The notes under the pieces: generated by a model
The model's database searches: none
Told to the model about the DNA's origin: nothing
Seen by the model: the letters and a program-made list of their open reading frames with translations, nothing else
Assembly: GCA_017472115.1 (NCBI GenBank)
Contig: JAFUQW010000152.1
Span: 1 to 20,266, forward strand
DNA from: Bacteroidales bacterium
GTDB taxonomy: Bacteria > Bacteroidota > Bacteroidia > Bacteroidales > UBA932
Direction of reading: 5' to 3'
Length of the DNA: 20,266 nucleotides
Shown here: piece after piece, positions 6,900 through 16,044 of the stretch
Layout: each line of letters begins with the position of its first letter
Numbering within the stretch: the stretch's first letter is position 1
Made by a program: the position numbers and the translations under genes

Positions 6900-7976
6900 T
6901 TAAATATTAAAGTATTCTCTATATCTGTTATAAAGGTTACCCGCAGCTCCATAGACCGACTGCGGACTCATGAAGTGAGGGAACTCGAAGGTGATGGCCT
7001 TGTCGTATCCGCAGCGCTTCGCAGCCTCGAGCTTGAGACGGAGCTTGTCGAACTTGATAGGGAGGAAGTTGATAGGCATGTCACGGTCGAATGTCTCTGC
7101 GTTGGTCCAGCACTGCATACCGTATCTGTCCGCGAGCTTCTTGTTGACGCTGAAGAATGCGTCAAGCTCGTCATAGTCGATATGTCCGTCCTGGAAGGCT
7201 ACCGCGTCAACCACGTCGTGGATTCCTGCGAATATCTGGTTCCACTCCTTCTCGTGCTGGTCAACTGACACGGCGTTGTCGTTGACTGCCTTGTTCGTGC
7301 CCATGATGGCCTTCTTTCCGTCGATCCATGGTGAAATGAACACCGGCATTCCTCCTGAAACATCCTTGCACTGCTTTCCCATCGCATGGAATGCGTCAAC
7401 AGCGCCGATGGTGTCGCGGCTGATCTCCGTGCTGATATACCATCCTCCGAAGCTGTCGTACTTCTCACCGTACATCTTCCATACCTCGTCGATGACGAAC
7501 TTGTTGTCCTCGATCTCGTGGCTCATGTCCTTGGTGTCCCAATATACTCCTGAGTCATAAAGTCCGAGGTAGAACTTCATGCCGTGCTTCTGCGCCAGAC
7601 GGCAGAACATGTCGATCAGATCGACCGAAGGCATATAGCATCCCTTCTTTAATAAATAAGGTGAAGGGTAGGTGATGAACTTGCGGTATCCGCAACGGAT
7701 GTCGATCACTGTGTCGATTCCGATTTCCTTCATATATGCGAAGTCCCGGTCCCATTCCTTCTCACCCCAGTTCTGGTGAGGGATGTCGTGTGAGATCTCG
7801 TCAAGGAAGGTTCCTGTGATACGGAGTCCGTTGTCTTTTGGTACTATCAGGCCGCCTGCCGAGGTGTCAAGTACGGATTCCTCTTTTGGCGCGCATGAAT
7901 TGAGAAGTGACGGAGCCACGAGTGCTGATGCACCTCCGATGGCCATGGTCTTTAGAAAGTCTCTGCGGTCAGTCAT
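6900..7976 (-). CDS. Tat-type lipoprotein with DUF4434 TIM-barrel domain, putative glycosidase
   Basis: A 358-residue protein. Its N-terminus carries a twin-arginine motif (R4-R5-D-F-L-K) followed by a hydrophobic segment and a lipobox-like LLNSC (Cys28), so it is probably exported folded and lipidated. From about residue 52 (ITGTFLDEIS) the sequence fits the DUF4434 family (PF14488), predicted (beta/alpha)8 barrels related to glycoside hydrolases. Strand-end acidic residues that could be the catalytic pair are E184 (GWYISTE) and E294 (CWTNAETF); E331 (TFEFPHF) is another candidate. No activity is known to me for the family. It is the first gene of the minus arm and diverges from the GHL10-like gene at 8137, so it belongs to the PUL. 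Substrate unknown. Confidence 0.82.
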   Translation of the reverse strand: MTDRRDFLKTMAIGGASALVAPSLLNSCAPKEESVLDTSAGGLIVPKDNGLRITGTFLDEISHDIPHQNWGEKEWDRDFAYMKEIGIDTVIDIRCGYRKFITYPSPYLLKKGCYMPSVDLIDMFCRLAQKHGMKFYLGLYDSGVYWDTKDMSHEIEDNKFVIDEVWKMYGEKYDSFGGWYISTEISRDTIGAVDAFHAMGKQCKDVSGGMPVFISPWIDGKKAIMGTNKAVNDNAVSVDQHEKEWNQIFAGIHDVVDAVAFQDGHIDYDELDAFFSVNKKLADRYGMQCWTNAETFDRDMPINFLPIKFDKLRLKLEAAKRCGYDKAITFEFPHFMSPQSVYGAAGNLYNRYREYFNI

Positions 7977-8012
7977 TTTATCTGATTTTTAGTTGTTTGC
8001 ATTATTACGGCA

Positions 8013-8020
8013 CAAATATA
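8013..8020 (-). promoter_or_regulatory. Candidate -7 box for the minus (DUF4434-MFS-ROK) arm
   Basis: On the minus strand this reads TATATTTG, matching TAnnTTTG, 36 bases before the DUF4434 start codon. The -33 region (near 8037-8042) is AT-rich with no exact TTTG. It is one half of the divergent control region of the PUL. Confidence 0.45.
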
Positions 8021-8046
8021 ATTAAATAATTATTAAATAAACTCTA

Positions 8047-8074
8047 AAAGTTTTTAAAAATTTTTAAAAATATT
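8047..8074. promoter_or_regulatory. AT-rich palindromic tract, possible operator
   Basis: Two tandem copies of the self-complementary TTTTTAAAAA (8051-8060 and 8061-8070), flanked by more A/T, lie between the two divergent promoters. The position suits a shared operator, for the ROK regulator for example, or an UP-like or bent-DNA element. There is no direct evidence of binding. Confidence 0.3.
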
Positions 8075-8086
8075 TAGGTAAAAAGG

Positions 8087-8116
8087 CTTGATTTTATAAA
8101 AATAGTTATATTTTTG
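8087..8116 (+). promoter_or_regulatory. Promoter of the plus (SusCD) arm
   Basis: CTTG (8087-8090), 18 bases, then TATTTTTG (8109-8116), close to the Bacteroidota consensus TTTG-N19-TAnnTTTG. Transcription would begin near 8123, about 14 bases before the ATG at 8137. No other convincing promoter is seen downstream in this arm. Confidence 0.55.
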
Positions 8117-8136
8117 CATGTTAAAAGTAAACTATA

Positions 8137-9471
8137 ATGAAGAAACTTACTCTATTAGCAACTGTTCTTTCAATTGTCACCCTGATGGCGTCATGTGCAA
8201 ATCAAGCTGATAATAAGGAAGTTAATCACAATTATATGTGGTTTGACTGTGAGGCTAACTATGCCACCCTTTCACATCCGGACTCTATAAGGTTCTACCT
8301 AGGCAAGTGCAAGGACCTCGGATTCGGCAATGTCGTTGTCGATGTGAAGTCCATCATGGGCGAGGTGCTTTATGACAGCGAGATCGCTCCGTATATGGGC
8401 GATTGGGAAGGCGTGACCCGCTCTCGTGACTATGACATGCTCGGATATTTCATCGAGTACGGTCATGAGATGGGCCTCAAGGTATTCGGCTCCCTAAATG
8501 TATTTGCCGGCGGACACAATTATTTCGACCGCGGTGTCGTTTATATCGACAAGGCCGCATGGCAGTCGATATGCTACCACAACGGCAAGCTTACGCCTAT
8601 CTCCGAGATCAAGACCAACTACAACTGCATGATGAATCCTTCGAATCCGGAGGTGCAGGAATATCAGATCGAAATCCTGAAGGAGTTCGCACGCAAGTAT
8701 CCTGAGGTTGACGGACTCATTTTCGACCGCGTACGTTATGACGGAATCACTGCCGATTTCAGCGAGCTCTCGAAGAAGCAGTTCGAGGAATATGCAGGTG
8801 TCACAGTGGAGAACTTCCCTGAGGACATCCTCAGCTGGTATGACGAGAACGGAAAGCTCAGAGACAGCTGGGTTCTCGGAAAATATGCAAAGCAGTGGAT
8901 CGAGTGGCGTGCAGGCGTGATCCATGATTTCGTGGAGAAGGCTCATGCGGCCCTCAAGGAGATCAATCCTGACCTTATCATCGGTGACTACACCGGTGCA
9001 TGGTATCCTACATACTGGCAGCTTGGCGTGAACTGGGCAAGCAAGGATTATGACCCATATCAGGTGCCTGAGTATCAGTCCTGGGCTACTGAGAACTACC
9101 ATAAGACCGGATATGCAGAGATGCTGGATGTCTATATGACAGGTCTTTATTATACAATGATCACAAAGGACGATGTTGACAAGGCTACAGGTGTTGTCGG
9201 CCAGCGCAGCGAGGCAGGAATGGACAACAGCCTCACATACTGCTACAGCGTAGAAGGCGGCGCGGAGATTGCCAGATCAATCACCAAGGGCGTTGTTCCT
9301 GTTATCGGATCGATATATGTCGAGCAGTATCTCGGTGACTTCACTCCTTTCCGTCCTGCAGTGGAGCAGGCTCTCAAGAGCACAGAAGGTGTGATGATCT
9401 TTGACATCGTGCATCTCAACAAGCACAAGCTCTGGGACGAGCTTGAGGCGGCTATGCAGACAGCAAAATAA
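8137..9471 (+). CDS. GHL10-like glycosidase lipoprotein (copy 1)
   Basis: A 444-residue lipoprotein (lipobox LMASC, Cys20) with a TIM-barrel resembling glycoside hydrolase-like family 10 (GHL10, DUF187/PF02638), which includes E. coli DigH (YddW), active on denuded peptidoglycan strands. Visible blocks are NVVVDVKS (65-72), the barrel strand DGLIFDRVRYDG (192-203) with acidic D197 and D202 as candidate catalytic or binding residues, FVEKAHAALKEINPDL (265-280), GDYTGAWYP (283-291) and FDIVHL near the end. It is clearly homologous to the protein at 17094 (shared DFSxxSxKxFEEY, GAWY, GVNWAS, TEGxxxFD). It is the first gene of the plus arm, 23 bases before susC. Such proteins are often labelled alpha amylase family or family 10 glycosylhydrolase; the true substrate is unknown. 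Confidence 0.82.
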   Translation: MKKLTLLATVLSIVTLMASCANQADNKEVNHNYMWFDCEANYATLSHPDSIRFYLGKCKDLGFGNVVVDVKSIMGEVLYDSEIAPYMGDWEGVTRSRDYDMLGYFIEYGHEMGLKVFGSLNVFAGGHNYFDRGVVYIDKAAWQSICYHNGKLTPISEIKTNYNCMMNPSNPEVQEYQIEILKEFARKYPEVDGLIFDRVRYDGITADFSELSKKQFEEYAGVTVENFPEDILSWYDENGKLRDSWVLGKYAKQWIEWRAGVIHDFVEKAHAALKEINPDLIIGDYTGAWYPTYWQLGVNWASKDYDPYQVPEYQSWATENYHKTGYAEMLDVYMTGLYYTMITKDDVDKATGVVGQRSEAGMDNSLTYCYSVEGGAEIARSITKGVVPVIGSIYVEQYLGDFTPFRPAVEQALKSTEGVMIFDIVHLNKHKLWDELEAAMQTAK

Positions 9472-9494
9472 TTAACAATTAAAACTATAGCTTA

Positions 9495-12400
9495 ATGAAA
9501 TCGATTTTCAGAAATCTGCTGGTTTCGTCGATTCTTTTCCTGGGGGGGGCAGCTTTTCTTAATGCTCAGCCTTCTGTTCAGGGTAAGGTGACGGACGCAG
9601 ACGGACTGCCTCTTCCGGGAGTAGCTGTCCTTGTCAGCGGTACTACAAACGGTACCATGACGGATGATGACGGAAATTATTTTCTTTCCGGACTTAAGAA
9701 AGGTGATGTCATTCTTTTCACAAGCCTCGGTATGGGAGACCAGACATTCGAATGTAATGGAAAGCTTTCAACTCTTGATGTCACCATGACCGAAGATGCG
9801 ACCTTCCTTGAAGAGACAATCGTCGTGGGTTACGGTGTGCAGAAGAAGTCTTCGATGACATCTGCCGTTTCAGCGATGAAGGGTGACGAACTCCTCAAGG
9901 CACCTGCTACCAACGTGTCACAGCTCCTCGCAGGTAAACTTTCCGGAGTGTCATCAGTTCAGGAGTCAGGTGAGCCGGGTCTCGACCAGGCTACTCTCCG
10001 TATCCGTGGTGCACAGTATGGAGCTAAATATGTTGTGGATGGTTTCCCTGTTGATGACATCAATGACATTGATCCTTACGATATCGAGAGTATCTCGGTC
10101 CTCAAGGACGGTGCTTCTGCTGCGGTATATGGCCTTCAGGCAGCCAACGGTATCATCATCATCACCACTAAGAAGGGTCAGGCAGGTAAGCCGAAGATCA
10201 CTTATAACGCTACTTTCGGTGCATCCATGAATGCAAACTTCCCTGAGTTCATGGACGGTCCTCAGTTCGCATACTATTATAATGTGGCCGACATGATGGA
10301 CAAACTTGCCTCAGGTGCAATTGCGAGTGAAACGGATTATGTTCCTGTCTATACAAAGGAGCAGGTCGAGATGATGACCAACGGCGATCCGACAGACGGA
10401 TGGGACAATGTGAATTATATTGACAAGGTATTCGGTACCGGCTTTACGCAGAAGCAGAACATAACTGTCCAGGGCGGTAATGAAAAGTCAAAATATTTCG
10501 CATCATTCGGTTATCTCGGTCAGGAAGGTAATATCGACAACTTCAGCTACGACAGATATAATGTACGTACCAATCTCGAGTCACAGCTGGCCAAGAACTT
10601 CAAGTTCACAATGGGACTTTCCGGCGTGTATTCTAAACGTCAGACTCCTGGCTATGCTGCAGGTGGTACAGACGCAGATTCTAACCTCGGTGAGACAGGC
10701 TGGCTTTCCATCGCGAGCCAGACCATCATCATGCACCCTTATCTTCCTGAGACTTACAACGGCATGTACACTGCCACTCTCAAGAAGAACACATCTCTTC
10801 CTCAGTCTCCTTTTGCTGCGATCTATGAGTCAGGCTACAAGAAGAACCGTTCAATCGATGTGTCTGCGAATGCGACCCTTTCATATGATGTTCCCGGCGT
10901 GAAGGGGCTTCAGCTCAAGGTTTCAGGTGCTTTTGATTACGGTGCTTCGATGGACAAGAATCTCAATACTCCATACACGGTCATGTCATTTTCAGATGGC
11001 GTATGGTCAGAGAAGGCAGACCCTCGCGGAACAGGTAACGGAGTCAATCTCGGTGAGGGAACTTCGTACTATCAGAGAATGACAGGTCAGGGAGGAATCT
11101 CTTACAGCAATACCTTCGGCAAGCATTATATCGATCTCCTTGCTCTTGCAGAAATCAATGACTACAGGTCAAATGCTCATTCTGCATATGCAAAGCTGCT
11201 TCCTTTTGCTTCACTTCCGGAACTGAGCTTCGGTCAGCCTACTGATTCTCCGATTTCAGGTAAAAGCGATGCTTCACGTTCTGCAGGTTATGTGTTCCGT
11301 GCCCGTTACAACTGGGACGAGAGGTATCTTGCCGAGTTTACCGGACGTTATGACGGTTCATACAAGTTTGCCGGCATGCGTGAGACCCGTTGGGGATTCT
11401 TCCCTTCGGCATCAGTTGCCTGGAATCTTTCGAAGGAGCCTTGGATGGCTGACTTCGCAGCTCTCGATGATTTCAAGATCCGCGGTTCAGTCGCTTTGCT
11501 TGGAAACGACCTTGGAACAAATCCGTATATGTTTGCAAACAACTATTCCAAGTATGATTATCAGGTGATTTACGGAAACGGCTCTGTAAATCCTGCTTAC
11601 AAGGACTCAGGTATTGCAAATGTCGATCTTACATGGGAGAAGAGTCTCTCTTACAATGTCGGATTCGACCTCAGTCTCTGGAACGGCAAACTCTCTGCCG
11701 AGATCGACGGATTCTATAATTATGTATTCGACATGCTCACGGCTCAGTCATCCGGCTACCCTTCTTCAATGGGTGGATATTATATGTCTTACATAAATCA
11801 TAATGCATATGATACCAAGGGTGTTGACGTCCTCATCGCTCACAGGAATCACTTCATGCTCGGCGGCAAGCCGTTCCAGTATGGAATCAGTGCTACAGTA
11901 ACATATGCAAGAAGCCGTTGGCTCATATATCAGGATGAGCCTAATACACCTGACATTCAGATGGTTGTAGGCACTCCTCTCGGAGCTATCATGGCATGGA
12001 CTGCAGACGGTCTGTACAGAAGCGAAGAGGAAATCGACAATTCTGCTTGGTACGGTACCCGTCCTTGCGTCGGCGACATCAAGTATGTCGATCTCAATGG
12101 AGACGGAAAGATCGACTGGGACGATAGAGGAAAGGTCGGACGTACTAACCGTCCGGAGCTTACATACGGTCTCAACCTTGACTTCGCATGGAACGGCATC
12201 GATTTCAATGCACAGTTCACCGGCGGTGCTCTCTTCGACGTATCGCTTACAGGTACATACTATAACTATAATGATGACAATACCGTATGGACTCAGACCT
12301 TCAAGGAAGGTGCAAATTCACCGTTATTCCTTGTCGAGAATGCATACAGCATCTATAATCCGGACGGTACATTCCCTCGTATGACTCTTGGAGCTCCGGG

Positions 12401-12668
12401 TCATGGCGGTGATAACGGTCTTGCATCCACATTCTGGCTCCGTGACGGTACATATGTCCGTCTCAAGACTGCACAGATCGGATATACATTCCCGTCAAGG
12501 CTTACAAGCCGCATCAATATCGAAGCACTCAGATTCTTTGTGGAAGGCCAGAACCTTTTCACAATCGACGGACTTCCTGAGGGTATCGACCCAGAGTCTC
12601 CGGGCGTGAACAACGGTTACTATCCTCAGCAGCGCCTTGTCATGGGTGGAATTACTCTTACTTTCTAA
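9495..12668 (+). CDS. susC: SusC-type TonB-dependent outer-membrane receptor
   Basis: A 1057-residue protein with a Sec signal peptide (cleavage after A24, NAQ), a carboxypeptidase-regulatory-like domain (about 27-105), a TonB-box-like EETIVVGYG (106-114), the plug domain (about 115-230, with RIRG, VVDGFP, SISVLKDGASAAVYGLQAANGI) and a large C-terminal barrel ending in Phe. There is no STN domain, so it is not coupled to a sigma/anti-sigma system. With SusD it forms the energy-driven importer for oligosaccharides released at the cell surface. The signal peptide is encoded over a run of eight G (9542-9549), a potential slippage site. The gene symbol is generic to the family. Confidence 0.96.
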   Translation: MKSIFRNLLVSSILFLGGAAFLNAQPSVQGKVTDADGLPLPGVAVLVSGTTNGTMTDDDGNYFLSGLKKGDVILFTSLGMGDQTFECNGKLSTLDVTMTEDATFLEETIVVGYGVQKKSSMTSAVSAMKGDELLKAPATNVSQLLAGKLSGVSSVQESGEPGLDQATLRIRGAQYGAKYVVDGFPVDDINDIDPYDIESISVLKDGASAAVYGLQAANGIIIITTKKGQAGKPKITYNATFGASMNANFPEFMDGPQFAYYYNVADMMDKLASGAIASETDYVPVYTKEQVEMMTNGDPTDGWDNVNYIDKVFGTGFTQKQNITVQGGNEKSKYFASFGYLGQEGNIDNFSYDRYNVRTNLESQLAKNFKFTMGLSGVYSKRQTPGYAAGGTDADSNLGETGWLSIASQTIIMHPYLPETYNGMYTATLKKNTSLPQSPFAAIYESGYKKNRSIDVSANATLSYDVPGVKGLQLKVSGAFDYGASMDKNLNTPYTVMSFSDGVWSEKADPRGTGNGVNLGEGTSYYQRMTGQGGISYSNTFGKHYIDLLALAEINDYRSNAHSAYAKLLPFASLPELSFGQPTDSPISGKSDASRSAGYVFRARYNWDERYLAEFTGRYDGSYKFAGMRETRWGFFPSASVAWNLSKEPWMADFAALDDFKIRGSVALLGNDLGTNPYMFANNYSKYDYQVIYGNGSVNPAYKDSGIANVDLTWEKSLSYNVGFDLSLWNGKLSAEIDGFYNYVFDMLTAQSSGYPSSMGGYYMSYINHNAYDTKGVDVLIAHRNHFMLGGKPFQYGISATVTYARSRWLIYQDEPNTPDIQMVVGTPLGAIMAWTADGLYRSEEEIDNSAWYGTRPCVGDIKYVDLNGDGKIDWDDRGKVGRTNRPELTYGLNLDFAWNGIDFNAQFTGGALFDVSLTGTYYNYNDDNTVWTQTFKEGANSPLFLVENAYSIYNPDGTFPRMTLGAPGHGGDNGLASTFWLRDGTYVRLKTAQIGYTFPSRLTSRINIEALRFFVEGQNLFTIDGLPEGIDPESPGVNNGYYPQQRLVMGGITLTF
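9542..9549 (+). repeat. G8 homopolymer in the susC signal-peptide coding region
   Basis: Eight consecutive G span codons 16-19 (CTG GGG GGG GCA). A one-base gain or loss would frameshift the receptor almost at its start. It is in frame here. It may be a chance feature or a phase-variation tract. Confidence 0.5.
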
Positions 12669-12674
12669 ACAGAC

Positions 12675-14339
12675 ATGAAAATGAAAACATTATATAAGGC
12701 AATCATTACAGCGGTGATGGCATTGGGCATGTCCTCGTGTACATCATTCCTCGACATGACTCCGACCGACAGGGTCAGCGACAAGGTCATGTGGGAGACC
12801 ACAACCAATGCCGAGTACCATGTGAACTATCTCTATTCTTATGTTTATGATGTCCTTCTTGGACAGAGTAAAGTGGGTCTGACGGAGTCATTCACCGATA
12901 TGCTCAAGTACGGCTCATACAACTACAACTCGATGTGCTTCATTCCGAGTGAACTCTCTTATGGACTTGCGACTACATTGACCGCCTCTTATGTTGATGC
13001 ATATCTCGGCACATGGGCATCGTGGTATCAAGGCATCATGAAGACCAACAATGCGATATCATGTCTTTACAAATACGGTCAGATGTCTGACGAAGACAAG
13101 GTACGTCTTGAGGCAGAGCTCAAGTTCATCCGCGCATATCTCTACTTCGACCTTGTAAAGAGATATAAGGACATCATTCTCTACGATGAGAATATGGTGA
13201 ACTATGCGAAGGACAAGGCCATCAGTTCAGAGGCTGAAGGATGGGACTTCATCCAGTCCGATCTTGAATTCGCAGCTGCTAACCTTCCTGAGAAGGCTGC
13301 TGCCGCAGGTCGTCTTGACAAGGGTGCCGCATGGGCACTGCTGTCACGTACCATGCTCTATGCCGAGCGTTGGGAAGTAGTAAAGACAGCTGCAGAGGAA
13401 GTCGGGAAACTCGGTTATACACTTGAAGCCGATTATGCTGACGCCATCAACAATGATACTGCGGAAGGCAATGTAGAAGCCATCCTTCAGTATCACTTCG
13501 ACAGGACAAGCAATGTAACTCACTCATACGACTTCTATTATACTCCGGGAGGTGACTACACCATTTACGGCGAGGCCGGTGGCGGATATGGTACTCCAAC
13601 GCAGGAAATGGTTGAGTCTTATGAACTTGCTACGGGTGGTTTCCCTGATTGGACAGCTTGGCATGGTACAACTACAGAGACTCCTCCTTACGCTGAACTC
13701 GAGCCTCGTTTCCATGCTACCATACTTTATAACGGTGCGCAGTGGAAGAATCGTACTATCGAGCCTTTCGTAGGCGGTGCTGACGGATGGTGCCAGTGGA
13801 ACATTGAGCGTGAGCCTAAGGGCCGTACTACCACCGGCTACTATCTCCGCAAGATGGTGGATGAGGATCACGATGTGATCGCATTGTCAGGAAGCACACA
13901 GCCTTTGACTGTCCTCAGATATGCAGAGGTGCTTCTCAACAAGGCTGAGGCATGCTATCATCTCAATGATGTGGCAGGTGCAAATGCTGCAGTGAAGGCT
14001 GTCAGAGCCCGAGTAGGTCTCTCATACACAGACAAGTCCGGTTCTGCACTCTGGGCAGCGATCCGTCAGGAACGCAGGGTGGAACTTGCATACGAAGGAC
14101 TCTGGTATTGGGACCTCCGTCGTTGGGAAGTTGCGCATAAACCTTACCCTGAGGGACTTACCGGCTATCAGCAGCACGGACTCAAGATAGAGAGCAACGG
14201 TGACGGCACATTCACATATACATACGTGTCAGTTGACGACCAGAACAGGAACTTCCCTGAGAAGATGTACCGTTTCCCAATGCCTTCAGGCGAACTTGAC
14301 AACAATGCGCTTGTGGAACAGTATCAGGAGTGGAAATAA
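12675..14339 (+). CDS. susD: SusD/RagB-family surface glycan-binding lipoprotein
   Basis: A 554-residue lipoprotein (MSSC, Cys22) of the SusD family, directly after susC (6 bases). It has the typical start SFLDMTPTDRVSD, the N-terminal SusD-like helices with TPR-like segments (about 25-300; ELKFIRAYLYFDLVKRYKD is a hallmark) and the C-terminal RagB/SusD domain (LRYAEVLLNKAEACY, AIRQERRVELAYEGLWYWDLRRW, FPMP near the end). It caps the SusC barrel and presents glycan. Length is normal. An alternative start two codons later is possible. The symbol is generic. Confidence 0.96.
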   Translation: MKMKTLYKAIITAVMALGMSSCTSFLDMTPTDRVSDKVMWETTTNAEYHVNYLYSYVYDVLLGQSKVGLTESFTDMLKYGSYNYNSMCFIPSELSYGLATTLTASYVDAYLGTWASWYQGIMKTNNAISCLYKYGQMSDEDKVRLEAELKFIRAYLYFDLVKRYKDIILYDENMVNYAKDKAISSEAEGWDFIQSDLEFAAANLPEKAAAAGRLDKGAAWALLSRTMLYAERWEVVKTAAEEVGKLGYTLEADYADAINNDTAEGNVEAILQYHFDRTSNVTHSYDFYYTPGGDYTIYGEAGGGYGTPTQEMVESYELATGGFPDWTAWHGTTTETPPYAELEPRFHATILYNGAQWKNRTIEPFVGGADGWCQWNIEREPKGRTTTGYYLRKMVDEDHDVIALSGSTQPLTVLRYAEVLLNKAEACYHLNDVAGANAAVKAVRARVGLSYTDKSGSALWAAIRQERRVELAYEGLWYWDLRRWEVAHKPYPEGLTGYQQHGLKIESNGDGTFTYTYVSVDDQNRNFPEKMYRFPMPSGELDNNALVEQYQEWK

Positions 14340-14349
14340 TTAAAATCGA

Positions 14350-16041
14350 ATGAATATGAAGAAGATATATTATCTGATATTTGCTTTCGCTCTTGCTGCC
14401 TTTGCTTCTTGTCAGGAGCCGCAGTATATCGAGCCTACAGCAGACCGTCAGGGCATCACCAGTCTGACTGCATATTTCACAAGCGGCAAATATGTGGATC
14501 AGCAGATCGCCAAACTTGACGTGACCGATGAGAATATGGATTACTATCTCATCGAGATCCCATGGTTCTTCCCTGAGGAGTCAGAGGATCCGACTTCCAT
14601 CTATATGTCAAGCCTGAGGATCAGGGCAGAACTTGCTCCGAACTGCAAGATCGATCCTCCTTTGACTATACTCGACCTAAATCAGGAGAATGTCTTTACA
14701 TTCACAAACAATAAGGGCGAGAGTCGTCCGATCACCATTACAGGTAAGAGAACAAAGTCAAGAAAGTGCAATCTCATGACTTTTGCACTTACCGACCCTT
14801 ATCGTATCGACGGATTTATCAATGACGATACTCAGGAGATCTATCTCTTTACAGTCGATGACCTTGACGGATTCAGTGCAGAGGCTTCGGCATGTGCTCA
14901 TGCTACGATCACGACAAACCTTTCTGTAGTCAAGAACTACAATAATGAACAGGAAGTTACTGTCGTTGCTCAGGATGGAGAGACAACATGCACTTACAAG
15001 GTAGTAAAGAAATATCCGAGCAAGATTCCTTATGGATTCCGTGACGGGTCTGTACGTCAGCTCTTTAATTTCGAGCCTGTAAGCCGTCTCGGTTTCCCTG
15101 AATATACTGCAACAGTATATCCTTCTCTTGCTTCCATTGAAGGATATCTCATAGTTTCTCTCGGTGACGGTACGGCACCTGTATATCTCGACGGTCTTAC
15201 CGGAGCCATGAAGGGTAATATCAATGCAGGATCTGTCGCTGTAGCTGCCATAACCAATGATGAAGGCGGCAACCTCATCATTTCAGATCATGCAGAGTCT
15301 CACGGTACCTGCAATATTTACAGGACCAGGTCTGTGAATACTGCACCTGTGCTTTTCCATTCATTCGAGAATGACACTGATGTACCTGTAGGATACAACC
15401 TTAAGGTTCACGGCAATATTGACACTGATGCTGTCATAATCATTACTCATGAGGGTATCGCAGGTGTAACCGAGACAAGCAAATATACAAGAATCGTTGT
15501 AAGCGGCGGTGCCGTCGTCTCTACGGAGACCGTTGACCTTTCAGGTCTCGGCCTTGCTTGGGGAGCAGCTCCTACCAATGGTGCGAAGGTGGTTTCCGTG
15601 TCATCAAAGCCGGAAGACGGTGTGATGCTATGCTACTATTCAGACAATACCATCACTTATGTGAATGGTAACGGTGCGATCGCGGCACAGCTTCCTCTCG
15701 AAACTCTGGACGTAACCACCAACTACAACACCAATGTGATGGAGGCCAAGACCTATAACAATGCCATTTATGCTATCCATCTGACTACGAGCCACTTCCC
15801 TATGTGGGGTATCGGACCTCAGTTGAGAGTCTTTGATGCTTCAACTCCTACATCAATCAAGGAAGGTGCGACTGTCATTGCCGATACTGCCATAGAGTGG
15901 TTCCAGACTGCTGCACAGGGTTGTGCTGCCGCTGATGTAGTTCTTGCTCCATCTGCCGACGGTTTCAAGGCTTATATCTATTACTTCGACCACAATGCCG
16001 GTGTGATCGGCGGTTATGTGGCTGACTGTATCGATATGTAA
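14350..16041 (+). CDS. DUF5018-type lipoprotein with C-terminal propeller-like domain, putative surface glycan-binding protein
   Basis: A 563-residue lipoprotein (AFASC, Cys21), in the place where SusE/F-type glycan-binding proteins are found in PULs. Residues about 25-220 are beta-rich and resemble the DUF5018 domain; residues about 232-563 form a repeated beta-strand region that looks like a propeller and aligns by eye with the C-terminal domain of the lipoprotein at 18553 (GYNLKVHGNIDTDAVIII here, MGNFRVKGDITKNALIAAY there). No catalytic motif is seen, so a binding role is inferred. The ATG at 14350 is used; one at 14356 (MKK) is equally plausible. It ends 3 bases before the next gene, in the same reading frame. 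Confidence 0.75.
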   Translation: MNMKKIYYLIFAFALAAFASCQEPQYIEPTADRQGITSLTAYFTSGKYVDQQIAKLDVTDENMDYYLIEIPWFFPEESEDPTSIYMSSLRIRAELAPNCKIDPPLTILDLNQENVFTFTNNKGESRPITITGKRTKSRKCNLMTFALTDPYRIDGFINDDTQEIYLFTVDDLDGFSAEASACAHATITTNLSVVKNYNNEQEVTVVAQDGETTCTYKVVKKYPSKIPYGFRDGSVRQLFNFEPVSRLGFPEYTATVYPSLASIEGYLIVSLGDGTAPVYLDGLTGAMKGNINAGSVAVAAITNDEGGNLIISDHAESHGTCNIYRTRSVNTAPVLFHSFENDTDVPVGYNLKVHGNIDTDAVIIITHEGIAGVTETSKYTRIVVSGGAVVSTETVDLSGLGLAWGAAPTNGAKVVSVSSKPEDGVMLCYYSDNTITYVNGNGAIAAQLPLETLDVTTNYNTNVMEAKTYNNAIYAIHLTTSHFPMWGIGPQLRVFDASTPTSIKEGATVIADTAIEWFQTAAQGCAAADVVLAPSADGFKAYIYYFDHNAGVIGGYVADCIDM

Positions 16042-16044
16042 CAG

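Noticed and set aside
8494..9102. Minus-strand open frame of 202 codons within the first GHL10-like gene
   Set aside because: It lies entirely inside a well-supported gene, has no recognisable family and no promoter.
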